From the NCBI RefSeq assembly GCF_002284565.1, contig NZ_NPKI01000026.1, forward strand, positions 349,292 to 413,291: a stretch of 64,000 nt of DNA. Direction: 5' to 3'. Made by a program: the position numbers and the translations under genes. Source of the stretch: Mesorhizobium mediterraneum (GTDB lineage: Bacteria > Pseudomonadota > Alphaproteobacteria > Rhizobiales > Rhizobiaceae). Positions 26,414-34,728 of the stretch are shown piece by piece. The notes below the pieces were generated by a model. It did not search any database. It saw only the letters and a list, made by a program, of their open reading frames with translations, and was not told the origin of the DNA. Position 1 is the first letter of the stretch. Each line of letters opens with the position of its first letter.

Positions 26414-27364
26414 ATGCGCCTGCCGAAAAAACTCGTCGGCGCCGCTCTTCTTCTAGGCGCCGCCGGCGCAGTTGCCGGCTGGTTCCTGTCGGCGCCGGTC
26501 AGGCTAGACACTGAGACCCTGGCGCAGCTCGGCCCCGGCGATGCCGCCAGGGGCAAGCGTATTTTTTATGCCGGCGGCTGCACGTCCTGTCATGCGAAGC
26601 CAGGCTCGCAGGGCGATACCCGCCTTCAACTGGCCGGCGGTCTCCAACTCAAGACGCCGTTCGGGACTTTCGTGCCGCCAAACATTTCGCAGGATGCCAA
26701 GGACGGTATAGGCGCCTGGTCGGTGGAAGACCTCGCCAACGCCATGCTGAAGGGTGTGTCGCCGGGCGGCGAACATTTTTACCCCGCGTTTCCCTATTCA
26801 TCCTACGCGCGCATGAAGCCGACCGATATTGCCGATCTCCATGCCTTCATGAAGACGCTCCCCGCTGTCACCGGCAAGGCGCCGCCCAATGCGCTAGGAT
26901 TCCCGTTCAACATCCGTCGCGGCATCGGGCTGTGGAAACGTCTCTATTTGGGCGATCAGCCGGTGGTTTCCTTTCCGGACGGGACGCCGCAGCCGGTGCT
27001 GGCAGGTCGCTATCTGGTCGAAGGGGCTGGCCATTGCGGCGAATGTCATACGCCGCGGGATTTCATCGGTGGCAGCAAGAAAAGCCAGTGGCTAGCGGGT
27101 GCTGCGGCCGCCGAAGGCAGCGGCATCGTCCCGAACATCACTTCGGGCGAAGGCGGGCTCGGTGACTGGTCAGAGACCGATATCGCCTACTATCTCGAAA
27201 CCGGCTTCACGCCGGATTTCGATTCCGTGGGTGGCGCTATGGTCGATGTGCAGAGAAACATGGCCGAGCTGACGCCCGAGGACCGCGCGGCGATCGCAGC
27301 CTATCTGAAGGCCATACCGCCGCATCCCAACGGCTATCCGGCACGCAAGCAGCCTTCGAGCTAA
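26414..27364 (+). CDS. membrane-anchored diheme cytochrome c
   Basis: The 316-residue protein has an N-terminal membrane anchor (KKLVGAALLLGAAGAVAGWFL) and two class I heme motifs. CTSCH lies at about residues 56-60 and CGECH at about 212-216, each followed by a distal Met candidate. The architecture resembles the cytochrome subunits of membrane-bound dehydrogenases (gluconate/alcohol dehydrogenase type), but no dehydrogenase subunit is adjacent. It probably passes electrons to the respiratory chain together with the preceding cytochrome. Confidence 0.9.
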   Translation: MRLPKKLVGAALLLGAAGAVAGWFLSAPVRLDTETLAQLGPGDAARGKRIFYAGGCTSCHAKPGSQGDTRLQLAGGLQLKTPFGTFVPPNISQDAKDGIGAWSVEDLANAMLKGVSPGGEHFYPAFPYSSYARMKPTDIADLHAFMKTLPAVTGKAPPNALGFPFNIRRGIGLWKRLYLGDQPVVSFPDGTPQPVLAGRYLVEGAGHCGECHTPRDFIGGSKKSQWLAGAAAAEGSGIVPNITSGEGGLGDWSETDIAYYLETGFTPDFDSVGGAMVDVQRNMAELTPEDRAAIAAYLKAIPPHPNGYPARKQPSS

Positions 27365-27371
27365 TGTTCGA

Positions 27372-27761
27372 TTACGGGTGGCGATCGCCCAGGAAATCGA
27401 AACCGGTTTCGAAGAAATGATTGTAGTCGCAGGTCAATTCCTCGCCGGCCGCGATATCGCGCAACGCATATGTCTCCTCGGGCGAGGCGACGTCGCAATT
27501 CGGGTCATCGGCATGGTTCATGTAGCGCGCGTCGTCGGCTTCGAAGACGATGTAGTTGGGGTCGCGCCGGTCGGGATAGGAATAGCGATCGAGATAGGCT
27601 TTGATCGGCCCGGTTTCGCGCTCATAGGTCTCGACAGGGATGCGCCGGTCGTAATTGGGATCGAGCTTCCAAAGCAGTGTGCCACGGGGAATGTGGTTCT
27701 TGGCAAAAACACCAATGCCTTGGATAGGCGATTTGTCGAGATAGACGTCGACGAGCAACAT
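27372..27761 (-). CDS. SET-domain protein
   Basis: The 129-residue protein is essentially a lone SET domain: GIGVFAKNHIPRGTLLWKLD at the start, the catalytic pseudoknot pieces YMNHADDPNCD and GEELTCDYNHFF at about 85-118. SET domains transfer methyl groups from S-adenosylmethionine to lysine. Bacterial single-domain members are poorly studied and their target is unknown. The ATG at 27761 has an AAGGG site upstream. It converges with the diheme cytochrome gene, with 7 bases between the stops. Confidence 0.9.
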   Translation of the reverse strand: MLLVDVYLDKSPIQGIGVFAKNHIPRGTLLWKLDPNYDRRIPVETYERETGPIKAYLDRYSYPDRRDPNYIVFEADDARYMNHADDPNCDVASPEETYALRDIAAGEELTCDYNHFFETGFDFLGDRHP

Positions 27762-27865
27762 GGCAGACCCTTTGGAGTGACTGGGTGATTTTGGTTGGCG
27801 CGGCCGCGAAAAGCCGCGCATTGGGTAGCGCGCGGCCATCGCAATTGCGAGCAGAAAATCAGTAG

Positions 27866-27954
27866 CGCATGACCCGGAATCGGAATCGAATTTCCGCTGA
27901 GGATCATGCGCAAGATCAAGCTCCTACAGCGCCCTTTGCGCGTCCATAAGGGCG
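27866..27954. repeat. intergenic hairpin mosaic, family A, copy 3 (inverted)
   Basis: Reverse orientation relative to copies 1 and 2: CGCATGACCC-GGAATCGGAATCG...GGATCATGCG, then CTACAGCGCCCTTTGCGCGTCCATAAGGGCG. The distal arm runs into the 3' end of the oligopeptidase B gene, whose stop and last codons it supplies. Confidence 0.85.
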
Positions 27955-30065
27955 GTCGGCGCTGTGGTGGCCTTGCCCGCTACCTTCAGCGCAAAGGCAT
28001 AGGTGAAGGCGATTTCCTCGAGCCTGGAAAACCGGCCGGATGCGCCGGCATGGCCGGAGTCCATGTTGATCTTGAACAGCACCGGATTGTCGCCGGTCTT
28101 GCGGTCGCGCAGCCGCGCTACCCATTTGGCCGGTTCCCAGTAGGTGACACGCGGGTCGGTGAGGCCGGCAAGCGCCAGGATCGGCGGATAGTCGAGCGCG
28201 GCGACATTGTCGTAGGGCGAGTAGGCTGCGATCGTCCGGTAGTCTTCCTCCGAGACGATCGGGTTGCCCCATTCGGGCCATTCCGGTGGCGTCAGCGGCA
28301 AGGTCGCGTCGAGCATCGTGGTCAGCACGTCGACGAACGGAACCTCGGCCACGATCCCGCCAAAACATTCCGGCGCCATGTTGGCGATCGCGCCCATCAG
28401 CATGCCGCCGGCCGAGCCGCCCTGGGCGACAATGCGGTCATGGGCCGTGTAGCGCTCGGCGACGAGGTGGTGTGCGACTGCGACGAAATCGGTGAACGTG
28501 TTCATCTTGTGCGCCCGCTTGCCGTCGTCGTACCAGCCGTAACCCTTTTCCTTGCCGCCGCGGACATGGGCAATTGCGTAGACGAAGCCGCGATCGACCA
28601 GTGAAAGGCAGTTGGTGTTGAACGCGGCCGGCACCGTGATGCCGTAGGATCCGTAGCCGTAGAGCAGGCAAGGCGCTGATCCGTCGAGCGGTGTTTCGCG
28701 GTGATGGATGAGCGAGACCGGCACCAGTTCGCCGTCGGCGGCGGGCGCCATCAGCCGCCGCGTCACATAATGGTCCGGGTCGTGACCGGACGGAACTTCC
28801 TGGGTCTTCAGCAGCACACGTTCGCGGGTGCGCATGTTGTAGTCGAAGACCTGCGCCGGCGTCGTCATCGACGAGTAGGAAAAGCGCATGATCTCGGTGT
28901 CGTATTCATAGGATCCCGACAGGCCGAGCGAGAAGGCTTCCTCGTCGAAAGAGATGAGGTGTTCCTCGCCGCTTTTGCGATCGTGCACGACGATGCGCGG
29001 AAGGCCTTCCTTGCGTTCAAGCCTGACCATATGGTCCTTGAAGCCGATCACCGAGAGGATCAGCCGGCCCGCTTCGTGCGGCACCAGTTCCTGCCAGTTA
29101 GCACGCACCGGGTCGTTCGCCGGCGCCGTCATGATCTTGAAATCCTTGGCGCCGTCGGCGTTGGTGAGAATGAAGAAGATGTCGCCGCCTTCTTCGAGGT
29201 CGTATTGCAGGCCGGTCTCGCGCGGCGAAACCAGCTTCGGTTCGGCGAACGGCTCGCTGGCGCTCATCAGTCGGTACTCCGACGTCTCGTGATCGTTGAT
29301 GCCGATCATGATCCACTCGTTGGAGCGCGTGCCGCCGACATTCATGAAGAAGCCTGGATCGGTTTCCTCATAGATCAGCCGGTCGTTCTCATGACTGTCG
29401 CCAAGGGCATGGAACAGCACCTTGGAGGGGCGATGGTTGGAGTCGAGGCGGGTGTAGAAAAACCCGTCGTTGCCGGCGTCCCACACGCCGCCGCCACCTG
29501 TGTCCGGGATCCTATCCGGCAACTCTTCGCCGCTGGCGAGATCGCGCACGCGAAGCGTGAAGAATTCAGAGCCCTTGTCGTCGAACGCCCACAGGAGCTT
29601 GCCTTGATCGGCCGAATGGTCGACGCCGCCGAGGCGGAAATAGGCCTTGCCCTCGGCCTCGAGGTCGCCGTCGAGCAGGATCTGCTCGTCGCCGCCATCG
29701 CGCGGTGTTCGGAAATAACGCGGCTGCTCGCCGCCAAGCTTGAAAGATGACCCGTAGGCGTATGGCCCATCCTTCATCGGCACCGAAGAATCGTCTTCCT
29801 TGATGCGGCCCTTCATCTCCTTGAAAAGCTGCGTCCGCAACTGGGCGGTGTCGGCCATCAACGCTGCCTGATAGACGTTCTCGGCGTCGAGATGGGCGCG
29901 GATTTGGCCGTCGAGCAGGGACGGGTCCCTGAACATCTCTTGCCAATTGTCGGCTCTCAGCCAGGCATAGTCGTCCGTCCGGTTTACTCCATGATGTATA
30001 TCGAAGACCGGTCGCTTCTCTGGTTGTGGCGGGCTGACAGTCGGAAATGCTGGGGTTCTGGTCAT
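27924..30065 (-). CDS. ptrB: oligopeptidase B-like S9 peptidase
   Basis: Prolyl-oligopeptidase family serine peptidase, 713 residues, cytosolic. A seven-bladed propeller (about 70-430) is followed by the catalytic alpha/beta hydrolase domain with the Ser in AQGGSAGGMLMG, the Asp in GLTDPRVTYWEP and the His in MDSGHAGASGRF. The N-terminal HHGVNRTDDYAWLR segment is typical of oligopeptidase B, which cuts after Arg and Lys in short peptides. The last codons (MDAQRAL and stop) are encoded by the arm of an intergenic repeat, suggesting that the original stop was replaced. Confidence 0.93.
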   Translation of the reverse strand: MTRTPAFPTVSPPQPEKRPVFDIHHGVNRTDDYAWLRADNWQEMFRDPSLLDGQIRAHLDAENVYQAALMADTAQLRTQLFKEMKGRIKEDDSSVPMKDGPYAYGSSFKLGGEQPRYFRTPRDGGDEQILLDGDLEAEGKAYFRLGGVDHSADQGKLLWAFDDKGSEFFTLRVRDLASGEELPDRIPDTGGGGVWDAGNDGFFYTRLDSNHRPSKVLFHALGDSHENDRLIYEETDPGFFMNVGGTRSNEWIMIGINDHETSEYRLMSASEPFAEPKLVSPRETGLQYDLEEGGDIFFILTNADGAKDFKIMTAPANDPVRANWQELVPHEAGRLILSVIGFKDHMVRLERKEGLPRIVVHDRKSGEEHLISFDEEAFSLGLSGSYEYDTEIMRFSYSSMTTPAQVFDYNMRTRERVLLKTQEVPSGHDPDHYVTRRLMAPAADGELVPVSLIHHRETPLDGSAPCLLYGYGSYGITVPAAFNTNCLSLVDRGFVYAIAHVRGGKEKGYGWYDDGKRAHKMNTFTDFVAVAHHLVAERYTAHDRIVAQGGSAGGMLMGAIANMAPECFGGIVAEVPFVDVLTTMLDATLPLTPPEWPEWGNPIVSEEDYRTIAAYSPYDNVAALDYPPILALAGLTDPRVTYWEPAKWVARLRDRKTGDNPVLFKINMDSGHAGASGRFSRLEEIAFTYAFALKVAGKATTAPTALMDAQRAL

Positions 30066-30185
30066 TGCGTCTCGCTGTGGAAGTTACTTGAATGGAGAAT
30101 GAACACGCCGATCAGCGCAGGTTCAAGAGCCGGAATATATGTTTTGCGCCGAGCTCCAGAAGATGAGCCGGAGGAGAGAGAAAAA

Positions 30186-30554
30186 ATGAAATTCCGTTTT
30201 CACGCTGCCGCGGCTTTCGCCGTCGCCTCGACTGTTTTGGCCTTTACCGGCCAATCTCATGCAACCGTGTTCGCAGCTTGGCAAGTGACCAACGTTCCGT
30301 TTGGCGACACACTCAACGTGCGCAAATATCCGGCCGGGTCATCGCAGAAGCAGGCCGCCTATCCCAACGGTGCCGTATTGCAGATGACCGGCAAATGCAC
30401 CGGCGGCATAAACCTGCTCGACATCGCCAATCAGCCGGCCTCGCAGCAGGTGGAAAAGGTCCGCTATCGCTGGTGCGAAGTCTGGCACGATCCGGCCCAA
30501 AGCGGCAATTTCGTCACCGGCTGGGTCTATGGAAAGTACATCACGCCACAATGA
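30186..30554 (+). CDS. secreted SH3-like domain protein
   Basis: A small secreted protein, 122 residues. A signal peptide (about 1-27, ending SHA) is followed by one SH3-like fold: DTLNVRKYPAGSSQ..., YRWCEVWHD...GNFVTGWVYGKYITPQ. The L-N-V-R and G-W-V motifs are those of bacterial SH3 domains that bind cell-wall or other periplasmic ligands. The GGAGGAGAG site directly upstream selects the ATG at 30186 over in-frame ATGs further upstream. Function is unknown. Confidence 0.82.
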   Translation: MKFRFHAAAAFAVASTVLAFTGQSHATVFAAWQVTNVPFGDTLNVRKYPAGSSQKQAAYPNGAVLQMTGKCTGGINLLDIANQPASQQVEKVRYRWCEVWHDPAQSGNFVTGWVYGKYITPQ

Positions 30555-30988
30555 AGGCCCGGTGCCGGTCCGCAGCGCCGATTTCCGGCTTGCTCGCAGA
30601 CAGCAGGGATAAATCGCAACCTATGGTTTCGTAGACTCTGAAAACAACCAAATAGCTTACGCTACAACCAAGCATAGCCAAGCATTCAGATATTTTTACT
30701 GTCCATCACGGATGTAACGGCAGCTTGACGCTGCGTCAGCCGCCACTGGTCTGACCAGAAAATATCGCAAAGTTACAGAGTGCACGAAAGATTGAAGCTA
30801 ATCGTGGAATATTTTATTAACATCGATGAATATAGCACAAGAAGCGAATTGACTTACTTGGTGCACTGGCTCATTAGAATGCTGCGACGCGAATCGCAGA
30901 GGCTCTTTCCTGCAAAAATTTCGCGCGGTGCCCGACCTGCCAAAAATAGGGCGCGGATAGAAACAACTCTCGTTGGGGCCATGAAGCC
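30555..30988. other. 434-base AT-richer region upstream of mucR
   Basis: No convincing gene; an 83-codon frame at 30780-31031 runs into mucR and resembles nothing. The stretch 30780-30850 is notably AT-rich (GGAATATTTTATTAACATCG and neighbours), unlike its surroundings. It lies where MucR proteins, which prefer AT-rich sites and autoregulate, would be expected to bind. A long mucR leader is likely. Confidence 0.5.
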
Positions 30989-31414
30989 ATGGATATTATC
31001 GAAACACCTTCCAGAAATAGTGATGCGCTGATCGAATTGACGGCCGATGTCGTAGCCGCCTATGTCAGCAACAATCCGGTGCCGGTCGGCGAGCTGCCGA
31101 GCCTTATCGCCGATGTCCATGCCGCCCTCGGGCGCGTGGGCGGGGCCAGTGAACAGCCTCCTGCCGACAAGCAGAAGCCGGCAGTAAACCCGAAGCGCTC
31201 CGTCCATGACGACTACATCGTCTGTCTTGAAGACGGCAAGAAGTTCAAGTCGCTGAAGCGCCATTTGATGACCCACTACGGTCTGACGCCCGACGAGTAT
31301 CGTGAAAAATGGGGCCTGGACGCAAGCTATCCGATGGTTGCTCCCAACTATGCTGCCGCCCGCTCACAGCTTGCCAAGAAGATGGGTCTCGGCCGCAAGC
31401 GCAAGGGGCGCTGA
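30989..31414 (+). CDS. MucR/Ros-family zinc-finger regulator
   Basis: H-NS-like global regulator of exopolysaccharide, motility and symbiosis genes in rhizobia; 141 residues. The N-terminal helix (about 10-50, ELTADVVAAYVSNNPVPVGELPSLIADVHAAL) mediates oligomerisation. The DNA-binding domain is at about 72-130. The classical Cys2His2 finger is altered: Cys79, then Asp82 where the second Cys should be, then His92 and His96 (CLEDGKKFKSLKRHLMTH). This substitution is known in Mesorhizobium Ml proteins, some of which fold without zinc. A terminator follows the gene. Confidence 0.95.
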   Translation: MDIIETPSRNSDALIELTADVVAAYVSNNPVPVGELPSLIADVHAALGRVGGASEQPPADKQKPAVNPKRSVHDDYIVCLEDGKKFKSLKRHLMTHYGLTPDEYREKWGLDASYPMVAPNYAAARSQLAKKMGLGRKRKGR

Positions 31415-31449
31415 TACCGGCTGTCTTTCCCAACCTGGGTTAGACGATC

Positions 31450-31473
31450 AACGGCGCCTTCGGGCGCCGTTTT
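31450..31473 (+). terminator. Rho-independent terminator of mucR
   Basis: AACGGCGCC-TTCG-GGCGCCGTTTTGC: an 8-9 bp stem with the stable TTCG tetraloop and a T run, 36 bases after the mucR stop. Confidence 0.9.
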
Positions 31474-31561
31474 GCTTTTGGGGCATTGCTGGAGCAATCG
31501 ATAGGCGTTGCGCCATATGCGAGGGCTCGCCATCATGCAGGCCAATCCCGCTGTGGCCTAA

Positions 31562-31990
31562 TCAGGCGGTCTGCCTCAAGGCCGCCTCGGCGTCGCGCTT
31601 GATGCGCTTGACCATAGAACGAAGACCATTGGCGCGTTGCGGCGACAGGTGCTCGTCGAGGCCGAGTGCCTTCAGCGTGACTTCCGCGTCGGTTTTCTGG
31701 ATCTCGCTGGCGGGTCGTCTCGAAAACAGCGCCAGCATGATAGCGACGAGGCCGCGCACGATATGGGCGTCCGAATCACCGGCGAAGGTGACGACTGGGT
31801 CGGGCCCCGGTCCATATTCAGTGGTCAGCCAGACCTGGCTGACGCAGCCAGGCACCTTGTTGGCGGGGTTGCGTTCCTCATCGGGAAACGGCGGCAGGGC
31901 CTCGCCCAGCTCGATCACATAGCGATAGCGGTCTTCCCACTCGTCAAGCAGGGAGAAGTCGTCGCGGATCGTTTGGATCGTCGTGGTCAT
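31562..31990 (-). CDS. sufE: SufE-family cysteine desulfuration protein
   Basis: The 142-residue SufE accepts sulfur from the cysteine desulfurase SufS and passes it to the Fe-S scaffold. The acceptor Cys lies in NKVPGCVSQVWL (Cys49). The family end VKRIKRDAEAAL is also seen. The ATG at 31990 gives the normal N-terminus (TIQTIRDDFSLLDEWEDRYRYVIELG). The rest of the suf operon is not in this window, so SufE is a stand-alone gene here, as in many rhizobia. Confidence 0.93.
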   Translation of the reverse strand: MTTTIQTIRDDFSLLDEWEDRYRYVIELGEALPPFPDEERNPANKVPGCVSQVWLTTEYGPGPDPVVTFAGDSDAHIVRGLVAIMLALFSRRPASEIQKTDAEVTLKALGLDEHLSPQRANGLRSMVKRIKRDAEAALRQTA

Positions 31991-32105
31991 CACCACGGAT
32001 ATAGTCATCCGGCGACGCCGCGTCACGGAAAAAGAGGAAAAACACCATAGGCGTCGAGAGGGCGGAGGGCCTGCGATGCAGCGACAGATGCGCTGACAAA
32101 ATATC

Positions 32106-32456
32106 TCAGTTCTTCGCCGGCAGGTCGACTTTTGCGGGCAAGACGATGTCTTCGGGCACGCTGCCGGTCGTTGTCGCCGTGTCGGGTTCGGCGGTCTTGT
32201 CGTCCAACATGGCGGCCGCGATCTTGGCGGTCTCCTTGGCTCGGGCGGTGATCGTGTGCATTGCGGACTTGCCGGTCTCGCAGACGTCGGGCTTGCGCTC
32301 GCATATGCCGGCAATGTCGCCGACCGCTTCACGCGCCGCAAACAAGGCCTGGATCGGCCCGACGCTTTGGTGGCCTGTCTCGTCGGAGCCGACATTCAGC
32401 GGCAGCGCCAGAAGCACCAGCGAAAACCAGAAAGCCATTCTTATCAGAAAGCCCAT
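32106..32456 (-). CDS. DUF5330 family small membrane/periplasmic protein
   Basis: A conserved hypothetical of 116 residues. It has an N-terminal membrane segment or signal (GFLIRMAFWFSLVLLALPLNV), then the DUF5330 pattern with two Cys (GDIAGICERKPDVCETGKSAMHTITARAKETAKI). The C-terminal tail is rich in Thr, Pro and Val (EDIVLPAKVDLPAKN). The ATG at 32456 has an AGAGG site upstream. The pattern is common in Hyphomicrobiales, and its function is unknown. Confidence 0.75.
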   Translation of the reverse strand: MGFLIRMAFWFSLVLLALPLNVGSDETGHQSVGPIQALFAAREAVGDIAGICERKPDVCETGKSAMHTITARAKETAKIAAAMLDDKTAEPDTATTTGSVPEDIVLPAKVDLPAKN

Positions 32457-32573
32457 CTGTATGCCTCTCATCCGTGATCGGATCATGCATTCGTGCGGCA
32501 TGACCTCTTTGGATACGATAGTGGCATAGACGCGCAAAGGACGGCTTGCCTGGTCAGCGAAAATTTTCCTCAA

Positions 32574-32925
32574 ATTTTAGGCAAATTCGAAACGAAGCAT
32601 TTTGCAATGCGTTTGCCTCAAATCCAGATGATTTTCTTCACTTGGGGTTAACCATCCGTCTGGCTGTTTTCTATAGGTATTTCCCAGAAGTGCGGCGTGC
32701 CGGTGGCGACTGTCAGAGGCAGAAGGACGATCCGCCCGGATAACGCTCCATTTACTATGGCTGCAATTGCCCAGGTTTTGCCGCGCCGGTCTCCCAATAT
32801 TTGCCTCAGGCCGGGCATTGGTCGGTCCCGCCTTATCCATTCCTTAAACGCTGGATGCGAGTTTCAGAGCAACAAAAGCAACCTGCGAAGCAGGGCTGTT
32901 CACGACCGGGTGCGAGTGCGTTGAG
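32574..32925. other. 352-base region upstream of the DivJ-like kinase, with a CtrA half-site
   Basis: No gene seen. GGTTAACCAT at 32646-32655 contains TTAACCAT, the eight-base CtrA half-site described in Caulobacter. It lies about 310 bases upstream of the kinase start. Regulation by CtrA is only a possibility. Confidence 0.35.
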
Positions 32926-32967
32926 TTGAGTTCGATCGGGGCCAGATACGTTGAGTTGCCCGGCGCG

Positions 32968-34728
32968 ATGGCAGCCGGTTGCGAACGTATGGTTCATCCG
33001 TCCATCCTCGGACAGAACGATCGCCGGTGCCAGCGCCGGTTTATCGGTGTCATGCTGGCCGCTCCGTTCTTCGCCGCAGGTGCAGCAGTCACGCTGGTCA
33101 CCTCGGGCATGGGCGCGGCCCTGACCATGGCTGCGATCTTTGCGGCTTTCGGCCTTTGCTGGTTTGCCGCCTTGCTGGTGGCAGCATCGGGTAAGATGGC
33201 GTTCGCCAGCCAGGTCGCCCTGGCGATGGGCAGTCTTGCCCTTGCCGGCGTCATTGCCGCGGCGGGCGGTCTGGCCTCTCCAGTTGCCATGCTTGTCGTG
33301 GCGCTCCCGTTCGAAGCCTGGTGGATTGGCGCGTCTCGTCGCGCTGCATTGTGGGGTGCGGTATCCGCATTTGTCGCTATCGTGCTGCAGGCTTTTGCCG
33401 GTTCCGTCTTCCCGTTCGGCGCGGCAGAAATCGCTGCGTGGCATTGGTTGCTGCCGCTGGCCTGGGTGCTCACCCTCGTTCCCCGCGTCGCGAGACTTGG
33501 CAGCCCGGCCGGCGCGCAGCTTGATCCGGCGACCGACGAACGGCTCGAGAACGTCATCGACGCCGTTGTCCTGCGGGTCGGCAGGCATGGCGAGGTTCTG
33601 GATGCGTCGGCAAAAGCGCGCACGATCCTGAAACTGCAGCCGGAGCTGCTGTTCGGTACTGGCCTGTTCGATCGTATCCATCTGTCCGATCGCGTCGCAT
33701 ACCTCAGCGCGCTGGCCGACATGCGCGATGGCGCGTCGACGCGCCGGCTCGATTTTCGCGTCCGGCTGCCGCAAAACGGCCACGGCCCAACGGCGGACAA
33801 TTACCGGCCGTTTTCCCTTGAGCTGACGCGGGCGAAGGAGCAGCAGGACGTCTTCACGCTCGTCTTGCGCGAAAACGACGAAGTCGCCGGATTGCGCGAA
33901 GAGCTTGCCGCTGCGAACGAGGCGGCCGCGTCTGCCGAAGTGGCGAAGGGACGGTTTCTGGCGGTCGTCAGCCACGAGCTTCGCACGCCGTTGAACGCCA
34001 TCATCGGTTTCTCCGACATGCTGCTGCATGAGATGTTCGGCACGTTCAAGGATCCGCGCCAGAAGGAATATGTCGGCTTGGTCAAGGAGTCCGGCCAGCA
34101 TTTGCTTGCCGTCGTCACCTCGATACTCGACGTGTCGAGGATCGAATCGGGCGCCTACGCGGCCGAGCCGGAACCGTTCCGTTTCGTGGAAGCGGTCGAA
34201 ATGTGCCAGTCCATGATGCGGCAGCAGGCCGAGGCAAAAAACATCGATCTGCAGGCTCAGATCGCACCGGATGCCGGCGAGATAAACGCTGATCGCCGTG
34301 CCGTGCAGCAGATACTCATCAATCTCGTCTCCAACGCCATCAAGTTCACGCCCGATGGCGGCGATGTCATCGTCGGCGCCAAGCGGATCGGCTCGCGACT
34401 GCATTTCTGGGTCAGAGACACCGGCATCGGCATCGCCGAGGAAGACTTTGCCAATCTCGGCAAGCCGTTCATGCAGATCCAGAACGACTATACGCGCCGC
34501 TTCGAGGGAACCGGGCTCGGCCTGTCGCTGGTGAAGGGCCTGGTGGCGCTGCACGAGGGCACGATGTCGATCGAAAGCATGCCGGGCGAGGGCACCACAG
34601 TAACGATCAGCTTGCCGGTGAACGGACCGAAGGGACGTTCGACGGACAAGCCCGGCGTGCTGCCGATGCCCGTGGCCAAGGCGGAGACGAAAGGGGACAG
34701 GCATGGCTCGCTCCGCAAAACAGCCTAA
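32968..34728 (+). CDS. multi-pass sensor histidine kinase, DivJ-like
   Basis: Sensor kinase of about 586 residues. Five or six membrane segments (about 30-185) come first, then a PAS-like linker (about 195-310) and a HisKA domain with the phospho-acceptor His in LAVVSHELRTPLNAIIGFSDML. The HATPase domain has ILINLVSNAIKF, DTGIGI and GTGLGLSLVKGL. Six membrane spans and a PAS linker recall DivJ, the kinase for the DivK/PleC polarity circuit. Rhizobia carry a related gene, but this rests on architecture. The start is uncertain: 32968 (ATG), 32989 (ATG) and 32926 (TTG) are all open. It overlaps the next gene by 26 bases. Confidence 0.75.
   Translation: MAAGCERMVHPSILGQNDRRCQRRFIGVMLAAPFFAAGAAVTLVTSGMGAALTMAAIFAAFGLCWFAALLVAASGKMAFASQVALAMGSLALAGVIAAAGGLASPVAMLVVALPFEAWWIGASRRAALWGAVSAFVAIVLQAFAGSVFPFGAAEIAAWHWLLPLAWVLTLVPRVARLGSPAGAQLDPATDERLENVIDAVVLRVGRHGEVLDASAKARTILKLQPELLFGTGLFDRIHLSDRVAYLSALADMRDGASTRRLDFRVRLPQNGHGPTADNYRPFSLELTRAKEQQDVFTLVLRENDEVAGLREELAAANEAAASAEVAKGRFLAVVSHELRTPLNAIIGFSDMLLHEMFGTFKDPRQKEYVGLVKESGQHLLAVVTSILDVSRIESGAYAAEPEPFRFVEAVEMCQSMMRQQAEAKNIDLQAQIAPDAGEINADRRAVQQILINLVSNAIKFTPDGGDVIVGAKRIGSRLHFWVRDTGIGIAEEDFANLGKPFMQIQNDYTRRFEGTGLGLSLVKGLVALHEGTMSIESMPGEGTTVTISLPVNGPKGRSTDKPGVLPMPVAKAETKGDRHGSLRKTA

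Noticed and set aside
30780..31031. An 83-codon frame in the AT-rich leader of mucR
   Set aside because: It overlaps the mucR start, has no recognisable features and lies in a likely regulatory region.
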